Shown here: in pieces, positions 44,679 to 52,997 of the stretch
Layout: every line of letters begins with the position of its first letter
Numbering within the stretch: position 1 is the stretch's first letter
Source of the DNA: Myxococcota bacterium
Lineage (GTDB): Bacteria > Myxococcota > B64-G9
DNA length: 64,000 nucleotides
Direction of reading: 5' to 3'
Assembly: GCA_022710975.1 (NCBI GenBank)
Contig: JAKLGA010000012.1
Location: 124,001 to 188,000 of the forward strand
Position numbers and translations under genes: made by a program
The notes under the pieces: generated by a model
Databases searched by the model: none
What the model saw: the letters and a program-made list of their open reading frames with translations, nothing else
Told to the model about the DNA's origin: nothing

Positions 44679-45002
44679 ATGAAGAAGGCGATCGCGATCG
44701 CGGTGGCGCTGGCGTTCTGTCTGGCGAGCAGCCTGGCCCTGGCCAACGCCGTGGGCTCGGACTGCACGTTCAAGGGCAAGAAGCTCCAGGGCAAGATCCA
44801 GGTGGTGGACTCCTTCCCTGACATCAAGGTGCAGGTGGTGTCCTCCTTCCCCGATCTCAAGGTGCAGAAGGTGTCCTCCTTCCCGGACTCCTGCGGCAAG
44901 TGGCAGATGGTCGACTCCTTCCCGGACATCAAGATCCAGTTCGTGGACAGCTTCCCGGACATCAAGATCCAGTACGTGGATTCGTTCCCCGGCGTGCCCT
45001 GA
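44679..45002 (+). CDS. secreted SFPD-repeat protein, 7(1) septoil-knot family
   Basis: A 107-residue protein with a signal peptide (residues 1-23, SSLALANA). The mature 84 residues are a run of short strands with the repeated unit VxSFPDxKxQ: VVDSFPDIKV, VVSSFPDLKV, KVSSFPDSCG, MVDSFPDIKI, FVDSFPDIKI, YVDSFPGVP. This is the family known for a seven-crossing knotted fold (7(1) septoil knot). The function in any bacterium is unknown. The pair of Cys (after GSD, and in SFPDSCGK) would be disulfide-capable in the periplasm. The start has CTGGAGGG upstream, 85 bp after cdnL. Confidence 0.75.
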   Translation: MKKAIAIAVALAFCLASSLALANAVGSDCTFKGKKLQGKIQVVDSFPDIKVQVVSSFPDLKVQKVSSFPDSCGKWQMVDSFPDIKIQFVDSFPDIKIQYVDSFPGVP

Positions 45003-45041
45003 GCGCGCCCGCCTGCCCCCGCCCGCCGACCCGCTCGAGCC

Positions 45042-45974
45042 TCAGCCGACGACCTGATCGCCCCCGTCCTGCCGGGCGGCCAGGAGGTTGGAGTGGGCCG
45101 CCCGCAGCAGCTCCGTGGGACCCTCGGCCTCCTCGGCCAGCGAGGCGATCCCCACCGACAGGTGGAGGGGGGGCAGGTCGCGAGCGTCCTTGGTGACGCG
45201 CACGGGCCGGAGCTCGGCCGCCGCGGCGCGCAGCGCCTCGGCCTGGCGCCGGGCCGCCTCCAGGTCCGTCTCCGGCAGCACCACCGCGAAGTCGTCCGCG
45301 CCCACCCGGCCGGCGGTGTCGTCCCGCCCGCACGAGCGGTGGATCAGCCGGCCGAGCTGGCGGGCCAGCAGATCGCCCCCCAGCCCGCCCAGCACCTCGT
45401 GGAACCGGTCCCAGTCGTCCACGCCCGCCAGCATGACCACCAGCTCGCGCCCGTACCGCTCGCAGCGCTGGAACTCGCGCTCCAGGGTCTGCTCGAAGTA
45501 GCGCTTGTTGAGCAGGCCGGTCAGCGTGTCGTGGGTCTGGAGGCGCTTGAGCTCGGCGTCCACCAGGACGCGCGGGTCCGGTCCCTCCAGGAAGCGGAAC
45601 AGGTTGCGCCCGACGCGGATCTCGTCGCCGCTCGCCAGCACCGCCTCGGCCACGCTCTCCTCGTTGACGTAGGTGCCCAGGTGGCTGCCCAGGTCCTGGA
45701 GGTGGATCGCCAACCCCTCGGCCAGGAACTGGGCGTGGCAGGGGGACACCTCGGGCTGGGGGATGTGCAGGTTGCAGCCCTGGCCGCTGCCCACCACGTA
45801 GCGCAGGGCGGCCTCGGGCGGTTCTCCCTCGCGCGGGCAGCGGGGGAAGAGGTCGATCGGCTTCCCCACGTTGGGGCCGTGCAGCACCAGGAGCAGCGAG
45901 CGGGCCTCGTCGATCCGGGCCGAGACCTGCGTGCCGCGCGGGCGGGGACGCTTGTGTGTGCTCGACTCGCCCAT
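45042..45974 (-). CDS. FHA-domain protein with GGDEF-like domain
   Basis: A 310-residue protein, cytoplasmic. Residues 25-125 are a forkhead-associated domain that binds phosphothreonine (YVVGSGQGCNLHIPQPEVSP with the conserved Ser and His region, LGTYVNEESV). Residues 140-305 are GGDEF-like (HDTLTGLLNKRYFEQTLERE), but the signature is RVGADDFAVVLP, that is GADDF in place of GG(D/E)EF, so cyclase activity is doubtful. Such FHA-GGDEF fusions link Ser/Thr kinases to c-di-GMP signalling in Myxococcota. It starts at 45974, divergent from no near gene, and follows the nuclease gene by seven bases. Confidence 0.85.
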   Translation of the reverse strand: MGESSTHKRPRPRGTQVSARIDEARSLLLVLHGPNVGKPIDLFPRCPREGEPPEAALRYVVGSGQGCNLHIPQPEVSPCHAQFLAEGLAIHLQDLGSHLGTYVNEESVAEAVLASGDEIRVGRNLFRFLEGPDPRVLVDAELKRLQTHDTLTGLLNKRYFEQTLEREFQRCERYGRELVVMLAGVDDWDRFHEVLGGLGGDLLARQLGRLIHRSCGRDDTAGRVGADDFAVVLPETDLEAARRQAEALRAAAAELRPVRVTKDARDLPPLHLSVGIASLAEEAEGPTELLRAAHSNLLAARQDGGDQVVG

Positions 45975-45980
45975 CCTGCC

Positions 45981-46385
45981 TCAGCGGAGATCCAGGCCGA
46001 AGTAGAGCCGCAGCCAGGTCTCCAGATCCTCCAGATAGATCACCTTGCCGGTGGAGAGCAAGTAGGCCTTCATGTGCTCCGAGAACCCCTCCCCGGACAC
46101 CACCACCAGGCCGTCGATGGGCCAGGCCTCGATGTCGCGCAGCGTGGCCGGGATCTTCTCCTCGGCGGAGCCCGGGGTGCCCTGGAACTTGCACTCCAGC
46201 CCGAGCCTCCGGCCCGTGGAGCGGAGGCAGAGCACCAGATCGATGTGCCGCTCCGCCCCCCACACCCGCCGCCCCACGCGGACCTGGCGCGCGACCTCCA
46301 GCCCCAGCCCCGCGGCGACGGCCTCCACCTGCTCCTCGAGCGCCTTGCCGGTGGCCGGCGCCTCGCCTCGGCCTGGCATGTTCAC
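45981..46385 (-). CDS. PD-(D/E)xK nuclease-like protein, possible restriction enzyme
   Basis: A 134-residue protein. The core ERHIDLVLCLRSTGRRLGLE then CKF reads as the nuclease motif D-(x)n-E-x-K. The segment LEDLETWLRLYFGL closes the fold. It overlaps the stop of the preceding Dam-type methyltransferase (ATG at 46385 over 46382), so the two are coupled, which is the layout of a type II restriction-modification unit. It is shorter than most type II enzymes. A Holliday-junction or repair nuclease is an alternative. Confidence 0.6.
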   Translation of the reverse strand: MNMPGRGEAPATGKALEEQVEAVAAGLGLEVARQVRVGRRVWGAERHIDLVLCLRSTGRRLGLECKFQGTPGSAEEKIPATLRDIEAWPIDGLVVVSGEGFSEHMKAYLLSTGKVIYLEDLETWLRLYFGLDLR

Positions 46386-47212
46386 CCCTCCCCGGTCGGG
46401 TAGCTGGTCACGATCACCTCCGCCACCGGTCCGCGCTTGTCCGCTCGCGAATTGACCCTGCGTCGAGCGAGCACACGAGAGACAGAATACTGCTTGTATC
46501 GCTCCAGGACCCAGGCATCGCTCGAGTTGGAGAGCATGACCAGGACACCTCTCCTGGAGAGGTTGTCAAAGAGGTCGGCGAGCTTCTCTTGATCCTCCAT
46601 CGAGAAGCCCACGGAGGTGTAGGAGACGAAGTTCGCGGTCGAGGTCAGGGGGACGTAGGGGGGATCGAAGTAGACGAGGTCCCCCTTGCGAGCGCGCTTG
46701 GATACCTCTTCGAAGGAGGATTGGTAGAGCGTGGCGGCTTGCAGGGCAAGCGACGCGGCCGTCAGGTTCTCGACGTCGCAGATGCGCGGGTTCTTGTAGC
46801 GGCCGAAGGGCACGTTGAACTCGCCCTTGCTGTTGACTCGGTAGAGTCCGTTGTAGCCTGTGCGGTTGAGGAAGATCATGCGCGCTGCAGCCTCTGCGCG
46901 CGACAGCTCTCGCCAGTTTCTCTTGCGGAGCTCGTAGAAGAGCTTGGAGTCATAGCGCAGCTTGTGGCTCGCAAGCTCTTCGATGACCCGGCCTGGCTCG
47001 TCTCGCACAGCGCCGTAGGTGAGCACCAGCTCGGCGTTCAGATCCGCGAGACTCACCCTCTTACCTCGAAGAAGTCCTTGCCGCGAGAGCGCAAAGAAGA
47101 GCGCTCCACCTCCGAGGAATGGCTCATGGTAGGCGTGGAACTTCCGCGGAAGCCGTACCAGCAGCTCGGGCAGCAGTTGGCTCTTGCCTCCAGCCCACTT
47201 GAGGACTGGCAT
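46382..47212 (-). CDS. D12-class (Dam-type) DNA adenine methyltransferase
   Basis: A 276-residue enzyme from the ATG at 47212 (MPVLKWAGGKSQLL). Motif I PFLGGGALFFAL follows, and the catalytic motif IV is VYFDPPYVPL near residues 168-177, with a NRTGYNGLYRVN segment between, all of the Dam family. It transfers a methyl group to adenine N6. The codon use is clearly less GC-rich than its neighbours, indicating acquisition. It is coupled to a small nuclease-like gene, so it is probably the modification half of a restriction system. Confidence 0.88.
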   Translation of the reverse strand: MPVLKWAGGKSQLLPELLVRLPRKFHAYHEPFLGGGALFFALSRQGLLRGKRVSLADLNAELVLTYGAVRDEPGRVIEELASHKLRYDSKLFYELRKRNWRELSRAEAAARMIFLNRTGYNGLYRVNSKGEFNVPFGRYKNPRICDVENLTAASLALQAATLYQSSFEEVSKRARKGDLVYFDPPYVPLTSTANFVSYTSVGFSMEDQEKLADLFDNLSRRGVLVMLSNSSDAWVLERYKQYSVSRVLARRRVNSRADKRGPVAEVIVTSYPTGEG

Positions 47213-47311
47213 CGGCAATCGATCGCTGCGGGCGCGTTGTGGACCCAACTCCCAGGCCTCCTCGTGGACGGCCCGGGATTGTAGCGGGCGGGTCTGACAG
47301 GAGCAAGGGCG

Positions 47312-48313
47312 TCAGGGCGTGGCCGGAGCAGGGGCCGGGGGCGGCAAGGGGGCCTCGGCCGGCGGGGCGGGCGGCGGGGGGGCCTCGGCCGGCGGGGCGG
47401 GCGGCAGGGGGGCCTCGGCCGGCAGCGGCGGGACCGGGGCCTCCGGCGCCTGCAGCCCGATGTCGATCGCGCCCACCCCGCCCTCCACCTCGAGCTCCAG
47501 GCGCTCGCTGGCGGCCTCGAACCCGGGGCTGATGTACCGTTCGCCGTCCCGCTGGAAGTCCCCGGACACGCTCACCGCGCCCAGGCCCGTGCGCGCTTCG
47601 ACCCGGACCGGGAACCCGCGCGGGAGCAGCACCTCGAGCCGTCCCACGCCGCCCTCCACCTGGGCCCGGTAGCGCCCGCGCCCGGGCAGCTCCAGGCGCA
47701 CCTGGCCCACGCCGCAGTCGACCTTGAGGCGGGACAGGGTCAGCGCCCGCAGGTCGAGCTGGGTCTCACCCACGCCGGCCTCGACGCGCAGGTCCGTGGG
47801 CACGTCGGGCGCGAGCTGCAGGCGCCACTCCGGTCCGTGCCCGGGGCCGACCAGCCAGCCCAGATCGCCGTCGGACTGATCCAGGCGGACCTCCATGCGC
47901 TCGCCGCTCAGCTCCGCGCGCAGCTCGGGCGGCGCGTCCTCGGGGTGCTCGATCGTGCCCGCGAGCAGGGGCCCGCCGGCCGGGCCGGACCCGACCTGCA
48001 GGGCGGCCACCCCGGCGTCCAGGCGCACCCGGGCGAGCGTGGCGCCCTCGGTCGGGACCCCGACCTGCATGCCCACCAGCGCCACCGGGCGGACGTGCCT
48101 GAGGGCGGTGGCGCCGGCCACGATGCCCAGCAGCAGCACGGCCACCACCACCGCGGCCACGCGGCGCTTCTTGAGCATGAGATCGAAGCCGATGCCGATC
48201 AGCAGCAGCGGCCAGAGCTTGGACAGCGTCTGCCAGACTCCCCAGTCGAGCACGGCCAGGTTGTTGAGCAGCAGCACCAGGCCGACGGCGATGAGCAGGA
48301 TGGCGCCGATCAT
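47312..48313 (-). CDS. LiaF/toast-rack-domain membrane protein
   Basis: A 333-residue protein. Residues 1-70 have three hydrophobic helices (GAILLIAVGLVLLLNNLAVL, LWPLLLIGIGFDLML, VAAVVVAVLLLGIVAG) like the LiaI/LiaF membrane region. Residues 75-275 are beta-strands of the toast-rack kind (GVAALQVGSGPAGG, VEAGVGETQLDLRALTLSR, VDCGVGQVRLELPG, VEGGVGRLEVLLPRG). The last 60 residues are Pro/Ala repeats. Toast-rack proteins partner PspC in cell-envelope stress systems, and a pspC gene lies immediately upstream with a 4-bp gap. Confidence 0.75.
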   Translation of the reverse strand: MIGAILLIAVGLVLLLNNLAVLDWGVWQTLSKLWPLLLIGIGFDLMLKKRRVAAVVVAVLLLGIVAGATALRHVRPVALVGMQVGVPTEGATLARVRLDAGVAALQVGSGPAGGPLLAGTIEHPEDAPPELRAELSGERMEVRLDQSDGDLGWLVGPGHGPEWRLQLAPDVPTDLRVEAGVGETQLDLRALTLSRLKVDCGVGQVRLELPGRGRYRAQVEGGVGRLEVLLPRGFPVRVEARTGLGAVSVSGDFQRDGERYISPGFEAASERLELEVEGGVGAIDIGLQAPEAPVPPLPAEAPLPPAPPAEAPPPPAPPAEAPLPPPAPAPATP

Positions 48314-48317
48314 GGCC

Positions 48318-48917
48318 TCACCTCCGCGCTCGCCGCAGGAGCAGCATGGCGCCCAGGCCCACCAGCACGAGCGGCCACAGCGCCTCGAGCCGGAGGAACC
48401 AGGGCATGTGCAGCCCCAGGTTGCGCAGCAGGAACCACACGCCGATCAGCACCAGCACCAGCCCGGCGAAGAAGGCCCCGCCGCGGCGCTCGCCCGGGGG
48501 CGCCGCCGCCGGTGGGGGCCCGTCCGGCGGGCTGGGCGCCCCGGCCGGGGCCGGCGGGTCCACGGGGGCGGCCGGCTCACCAGGGGGCGCCTGCGCCGTG
48601 GACGGGGCGCTCCCGTCGGGCGCGGACTTGCGGAACACCTCGGCCACCTGGGAGGCGGCCGCCTTGGCCTGCGCGCCCAGCTCGGCCGCGCCGGCCTTGA
48701 CCGTCTCGCGCGGATCGCGGCCGGCCTGGTCCTCGGCCGGCACCAGGATGGCCAGCGCCAGGTACAGGAACAGGCCGATGCCGCCCGCCAGCAGCAGCAG
48801 CAGGAAGGCCAGCCGCACCAGCAGCGGGTCGATCCCCAGGTGCTTGCCCAGCCCGCCGCACACGCCGCTCAGCACGCGGTCGCTGCGGCTGCGGGTCAGC
48901 CGTGCTTGATCTGCCAT
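48318..48917 (-). CDS. PspC-domain membrane protein
   Basis: A 199-residue protein. The N-terminal PspC domain is RLTRSRSDRVLSGVCGGLGK then HLGIDPLLVRLAFLLLLLAG, with one or two helices. A Pro/Ala linker follows, and a second hydrophobic pair at the C-terminus (FFAGLVLVLIGVWFLLRNLG) resembles the LiaI-type domain. The ATG at 48917 has CAGGAGGTTG upstream. It forms an operon with the toast-rack gene and belongs to the phage-shock-type envelope network, as does the PspA homologue 11 kb away. Confidence 0.82.
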   Translation of the reverse strand: MADQARLTRSRSDRVLSGVCGGLGKHLGIDPLLVRLAFLLLLLAGGIGLFLYLALAILVPAEDQAGRDPRETVKAGAAELGAQAKAAASQVAEVFRKSAPDGSAPSTAQAPPGEPAAPVDPPAPAGAPSPPDGPPPAAAPPGERRGGAFFAGLVLVLIGVWFLLRNLGLHMPWFLRLEALWPLVLVGLGAMLLLRRARR

Positions 48918-49114
48918 CGACTCAACCTCCTGTTTCCCCGGTCTTTTCCCGGGCCATGCCGCGCTCCAGGCCACCCTCCCGAGCAGGGTAGCACCCCCTT
49001 GGACCGAGGGCGACCCCCAAGGGTTGCCTGGCCGGTCCGGCCCCCGCCCCCGCGCGACACCCCCGCCAGATGGCCCTTGTGCCACGGGGTCCGCGGCGCT
49101 ACCCTCCCGCCCCG

Positions 49115-50254
49115 ATGAGCGAGATGTTCGCCGTGACCCCCAAGGGGGTCGAGCAGGTCGCCGCCCGGGAGCTCGCCGCCCTGGGGGCCGAGGAGATCCT
49201 GCCGGACGCGGGCGGGGTGCACTTCCAGGGCGATCGGGCGCTGCTCTACCGCGCCAATCTGGAGCTGCGCACGGCCGAGCGGGTGCTCGTCTTCCTGCGC
49301 GAGTTCTCCGCGGCCACCCCCGAGATGCTCTACAACCAGGTGCGGCGCATCGACTGGCTGCAGTACCTGCGCCCCCACATGACCTTCGCGGTGAACTGCG
49401 TCATCTCGAAGCGCGGCGCGCCGGGCGGGCCCAACCACTCGCACTTCACCGCGCTGAAGATCAAGGACGGCATCGCCGACGACCTGCGCAAGCGGGCCGG
49501 AGAGCGGCCCGACGTGGACGTGGAGGCGCCGGACGTGCGCGTGCACGCCTACGTGCTGGGCAAGCGCTGCCGCCTGAGCCTGGACGCCACGGGCGAGGGG
49601 CTGCACCGCCGGGGGTACCGCCAGGCCACGGGTGCCGCCCCCCTGAAGGAGTCCCTGGCCGCCGCCCTGCTGGAGCTCTCTGGCTGGGACGGCGAGAGCC
49701 CGCTGGTGGACCCCATGTGCGGCGCGGGCACCATCCTGCTGGAGGCGGCCGCGCGGGCCCGCGGGCTCGCGCCGGGCCTGGGCCGCGAGCGCTTCGGCTT
49801 CATGGGCTGGACCGACTTCGACGCGGCCCTGTGGGCGCGGCTGGTGGCGGAGGCCCGCGCCCGGGCGCGCGCGACCGCGCCCGGCCCCCTGCTGGGCTTC
49901 GACCGGGATGGCCGCGCCGTGGAGCACGCCCGCGAGGCCGCCCGGGCCCTGGGGGTCGCCGGGGACGCGCGCTTCGAGGTGCAGGAGCTGGCCGCCTGCG
50001 CCCCCCCGGCGGGCGGCCGTCCCGGCCTGCTGCTGACCAACCCGCCCTACGGCGTGCGCCTGGGCGCCGAGGGCGGCCTGGAGGCGCTGTACCGGCAGCT
50101 CGGGGACGTACTCAAGCAGCGCTTCCGCGGCTGGCGCGCCGGCCTGCTCACCACCCCGGACATGGCGAAACACGTGGGCCTCAAGCCCTCGAGGCGCATC
50201 CCGCTCTTCAACGGCCCGATCGAGTGCCGGCTGCTGCTGTACGAGCTCTACTGA
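49115..50254 (+). CDS. THUMP-domain RNA guanine-N2 methyltransferase (RlmL N-terminal-like)
   Basis: A 379-residue methyltransferase. The N-terminal THUMP domain (residues 1-160) is followed by the family sequence LSLDATGEGLHRRGYRQATG, then SAM-binding DPMCGAGTILLEAA near 205-218 and the catalytic TNPPYGVRLG near 305-314, as in RlmL/YcbY and TrmN. It methylates a guanine in rRNA (or tRNA). ATG at 49115 fits. It is convergent with the radical SAM gene, overlapping by seven bases. Confidence 0.88.
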   Translation: MSEMFAVTPKGVEQVAARELAALGAEEILPDAGGVHFQGDRALLYRANLELRTAERVLVFLREFSAATPEMLYNQVRRIDWLQYLRPHMTFAVNCVISKRGAPGGPNHSHFTALKIKDGIADDLRKRAGERPDVDVEAPDVRVHAYVLGKRCRLSLDATGEGLHRRGYRQATGAAPLKESLAAALLELSGWDGESPLVDPMCGAGTILLEAAARARGLAPGLGRERFGFMGWTDFDAALWARLVAEARARARATAPGPLLGFDRDGRAVEHAREAARALGVAGDARFEVQELAACAPPAGGRPGLLLTNPPYGVRLGAEGGLEALYRQLGDVLKQRFRGWRAGLLTTPDMAKHVGLKPSRRIPLFNGPIECRLLLYELY

Positions 50255-51237
50255 GAGGTGAGCTCGCGGCGCCACTCGGCCTGGCAGGGGCAGGCCAGGC
50301 CGGCCAGCGGGCCCGGATCCTGGCTGCGGTTGAACTCGGCCAGGGCCGCGCGCACCCTCGGGGTGCAGGCGTCGCAGTTCCGCGCCGCCCGGGCGGGCTC
50401 GAGGCCCTCGTCCGACAGGCCCACGAACACCTCTCCCTGCCCGGCCACCCGCGAGACCACCTCGACCGCCGACCACAGCCAGGGCGGCCGGTAACGCCCG
50501 GCCTCGAACTCGCGCGACAGCCTCGTGCCAGGCGCCACGAAGCAGGGCTCGAGCGCCACCCGGGTCGGCATCCCCAGGGACGAGCCCAGGCCGAACACCC
50601 GCTCGGCGCTCAGGACGGCGTCCTCGAGCGCCGCGCCCTCCGGGGTGTCGAGCGGTTTCAGCAGCACGTAGGTGAGCAGGCTGACGCCGCAGGCGGCCAG
50701 CGTCTCCGCGGCGCGCGCGAAGTCCACCCAGGCGAAGCCCTTGTGGATGGCCACCGCCCGCAGGCGATCGTCGGCCGTCTCCAGGCCGACGGCCACCTCC
50801 AGGAGCTTGCCCCCGGCCGCCTGGCGCAGGCGCTGCACGCGCTCGCGGGTGACGTACTCGGGGCGGGTCTCCACGGTCAGCCGGGTGACGGACGGCACCG
50901 CGGCCGCGCGGGCCAGCAGCTCCCGCTGGGCCTCCTCCGGGACCTCGTCCGGGTTGAGGTAGGAGCCCGAGGCGTACAGATCCACGTGCACCGGCGGCTG
51001 GGCGTCCGCGGGCAGGCGCCGGAGCGCGTCCGCGATCTGGGCCCGGTACTCCTCGGTGGACACGGGCTCCGCGGTCCCCAGGGAGGAGGGGAAGGCGCAG
51101 TTCCAGCAGCCGCCCGCCTGGCGGTACCAGGCGCAGCCCGGCGCGGCCAGGACGACCATGAGGCGATGGCCCGGACTGCCGGCCACGCTGGCCTCGCTCC
51201 ACTCGACCAGCCTGGGCGCGCGGTGCATGCGGCTCAC
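50248..51237 (-). CDS. radical SAM enzyme, RaSEA/TIGR01210-like
   Basis: A 329-residue protein. The cluster-binding motif is APGCAWYRQAGGCWNC (C-x8-C-x2-C) near residues 31-46, characteristic of Elp3-like enzymes of the archaeosine-synthesis RaSEA type. YASGSYLNPDEVPEEA and TVETRPEYV follow, typical of that group, and NCDACTP and CPC appear near the end. RaSEA works with ArcS on lysine-modified deazaguanine tRNA, which bacteria lack, so bacterial homologues of this class have unknown substrates. GTG at 51237 overlaps the carbamoyltransferase stop (GTGA); ATG at 51228 is possible. It is last in the PspA operon. Confidence 0.72.
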   Translation of the reverse strand: MSRMHRAPRLVEWSEASVAGSPGHRLMVVLAAPGCAWYRQAGGCWNCAFPSSLGTAEPVSTEEYRAQIADALRRLPADAQPPVHVDLYASGSYLNPDEVPEEAQRELLARAAAVPSVTRLTVETRPEYVTRERVQRLRQAAGGKLLEVAVGLETADDRLRAVAIHKGFAWVDFARAAETLAACGVSLLTYVLLKPLDTPEGAALEDAVLSAERVFGLGSSLGMPTRVALEPCFVAPGTRLSREFEAGRYRPPWLWSAVEVVSRVAGQGEVFVGLSDEGLEPARAARNCDACTPRVRAALAEFNRSQDPGPLAGLACPCQAEWRRELTSQ

Positions 51238-52997
51238 GCCTTCTTCGGACGCTCGACCAGGAAGGGGCCCATGGCCAGCGCGTCCATCGAGGAGCGCAGG
51301 AAGGTGGCCACCGCCTCGTTGGGGGTGGTCACGATCGGCTCGGAGATGTTGAAGGAGGTGTTCAGCACCACCGGCAACCCGGTCAGCCCCTTGAACTCGT
51401 CGATCATCGCGGCGTAGGCCGGGCTGTGCTCGCGCTCGACCAGGTGGACGCGGGCCGTGGCCTGGCCGGTGGAGGCGTTCTCCTGGATGACCGCCGGCAG
51501 GACCTGCAGGTCGCGCCGATCCCGCAGCGGCAGGGCGAACAGCATGTAGCGGGCCGAGACCATGTCGGCCGGGGTGAGGAAGAAGCGCGTCAGCGCCTCG
51601 GGCAGCACGCTGGGGGCGAAGGGACGGAACGACTCGCGGTACTTGACCCGCGTGTTGATGCGGTTGCGGGTGTCGAAGCGGCTCGGATCGGCCACGATGC
51701 TGCGGTGGCCGAGCGCGCGGGGGCCGATCTCCTGGCGCCCCTCGAACCAGGCCACGATCTCCCCGCGCTCGATGCGCCGGGCGACCTCCGCGGGCAGGTT
51801 GGCGGGCCGCGCGGGGGAGAGGCCCTTGGCCTCGAGGGCCGCGCGCATGGCCGCCTCGTCGTAGCCGGGGCCCCAGTAGGCGTGCTCCATGCGCACCCGC
51901 GCGCCGCCCCCGCGGGCGTGGTGCAGCAGCAGCGCCGCGCCCAGCGCCGTGCCGGCGTCGTTGGCGGCCGGCTGGACCCACAGGCGCTTGAAGCCCGTGC
52001 GGGCGGCCAGCTCGTAGTTGGCCACGCAGTTGAGCGTCACCCCGCCGGCCAGGCACAGGTCGGTGACCGGGCCCCCCAGGCGGGACTCGGCCAGGGCCTG
52101 CGCCCGGCGGGCCAGGTGCACCAGGATCTCGGTCGTCAGCTCCTGCAGGGCCGAGGCCACCGAGGCGTCCTCGTAGCGGTCCACGGGTTGCTGGCGACGG
52201 GGGCCGAACAGCCGCTCCAGGCCGCGGAAGTCGTCGGTGCGGAAACGGAACGCCTCGTTGTCCACGAAGAAGGTGCCGTCGGGTACGGGGTGGAGCGCCT
52301 GGCGCAGGGCGGCCAGGTGGTCGCGGCCCGTCAGCTCGCCGATCGGATCGGACAGCGCCGCGTAGCCCATCACCTTGCCGGGGCCGCTGTACACGTCGAA
52401 GCCCAGGTACTCGGAGAACTTCTCCCACACGAAGCCGAGCGAGTGCGGGTAGGGGACCTCCTCCAGCCCGGTCAGCCCGGCTCCGTCGCCTGCGCCCAGC
52501 CAGGTGGAGTTGAGCTCGCCGATGCCGTCCACCACCAGCACCGCCGCGCGCTCGAAGGGCGAGGCCAGGTAGGCCGAGGCGGCGTGGCACAGGTGGTGGC
52601 CGAGGAACTGGAACTCGGCCTGGGGCGCCCGCTCGCGCAGCTTGGCCGCGGCCTTCAGGTTATGGGCGTGGAAGACGGCCTCGCCCTCCTCGGTGCCCCA
52701 GCCCCCGGGCGGCAGGCGCGTGCGATCGGGCAGCGTGCGCTGGCCGACCAGGCGGGCCTCCGGATCGAAGGAGTAGCCGATGGCGGCCAGGTCGCGGAAG
52801 CCGAGGCCCGCCTGGGCCAGGCACCAGGCCATGGCCGCCTCGGGCAGCTCGTCCGGGTTGTCCAGGCGGGACTTCTTGCCGTGGCGCACCCGGTTGAAAC
52901 GCTCCTCCTCGACGAAGGCCACCAGCTCGCCGTCCACCAGCAGGGCGGCGGACGACTCGTGGTAGGCGCTGTTCACCCCCAGGATGGCGCGGCTCAT
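51234..52997 (-). CDS. NodU/CmcH-type carbamoyltransferase
   Basis: A 587-residue enzyme. The N-terminal kinase-like half has LGVNSAYHESSAALLVDGEL (residues 6-25) and VDGIGELNSTWLG. The C-terminal half has DLCLAGGVTLNCVANYELA and ARGIETGPRALGHRS-type (here EIGPRALGHRSIVADPS). These are the marks of carbamoyl-phosphate-dependent O-carbamoyltransferases that decorate sugars, antibiotics or Nod factors. It starts at the ATG at 52997 with GGGAGGGAGC upstream and overlaps the AAA gene by four bases. Its substrate here is unknown. Confidence 0.88.
   Translation of the reverse strand: MSRAILGVNSAYHESSAALLVDGELVAFVEEERFNRVRHGKKSRLDNPDELPEAAMAWCLAQAGLGFRDLAAIGYSFDPEARLVGQRTLPDRTRLPPGGWGTEEGEAVFHAHNLKAAAKLRERAPQAEFQFLGHHLCHAASAYLASPFERAAVLVVDGIGELNSTWLGAGDGAGLTGLEEVPYPHSLGFVWEKFSEYLGFDVYSGPGKVMGYAALSDPIGELTGRDHLAALRQALHPVPDGTFFVDNEAFRFRTDDFRGLERLFGPRRQQPVDRYEDASVASALQELTTEILVHLARRAQALAESRLGGPVTDLCLAGGVTLNCVANYELAARTGFKRLWVQPAANDAGTALGAALLLHHARGGGARVRMEHAYWGPGYDEAAMRAALEAKGLSPARPANLPAEVARRIERGEIVAWFEGRQEIGPRALGHRSIVADPSRFDTRNRINTRVKYRESFRPFAPSVLPEALTRFFLTPADMVSARYMLFALPLRDRRDLQVLPAVIQENASTGQATARVHLVEREHSPAYAAMIDEFKGLTGLPVVLNTSFNISEPIVTTPNEAVATFLRSSMDALAMGPFLVERPKKA

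Noticed and set aside
45956-47284. Plus-strand open frame opposite the nuclease and methyltransferase genes
   Set aside because: The minus strand carries the conserved motifs (DPPY, E-x-K); the plus-strand translation is low-complexity.
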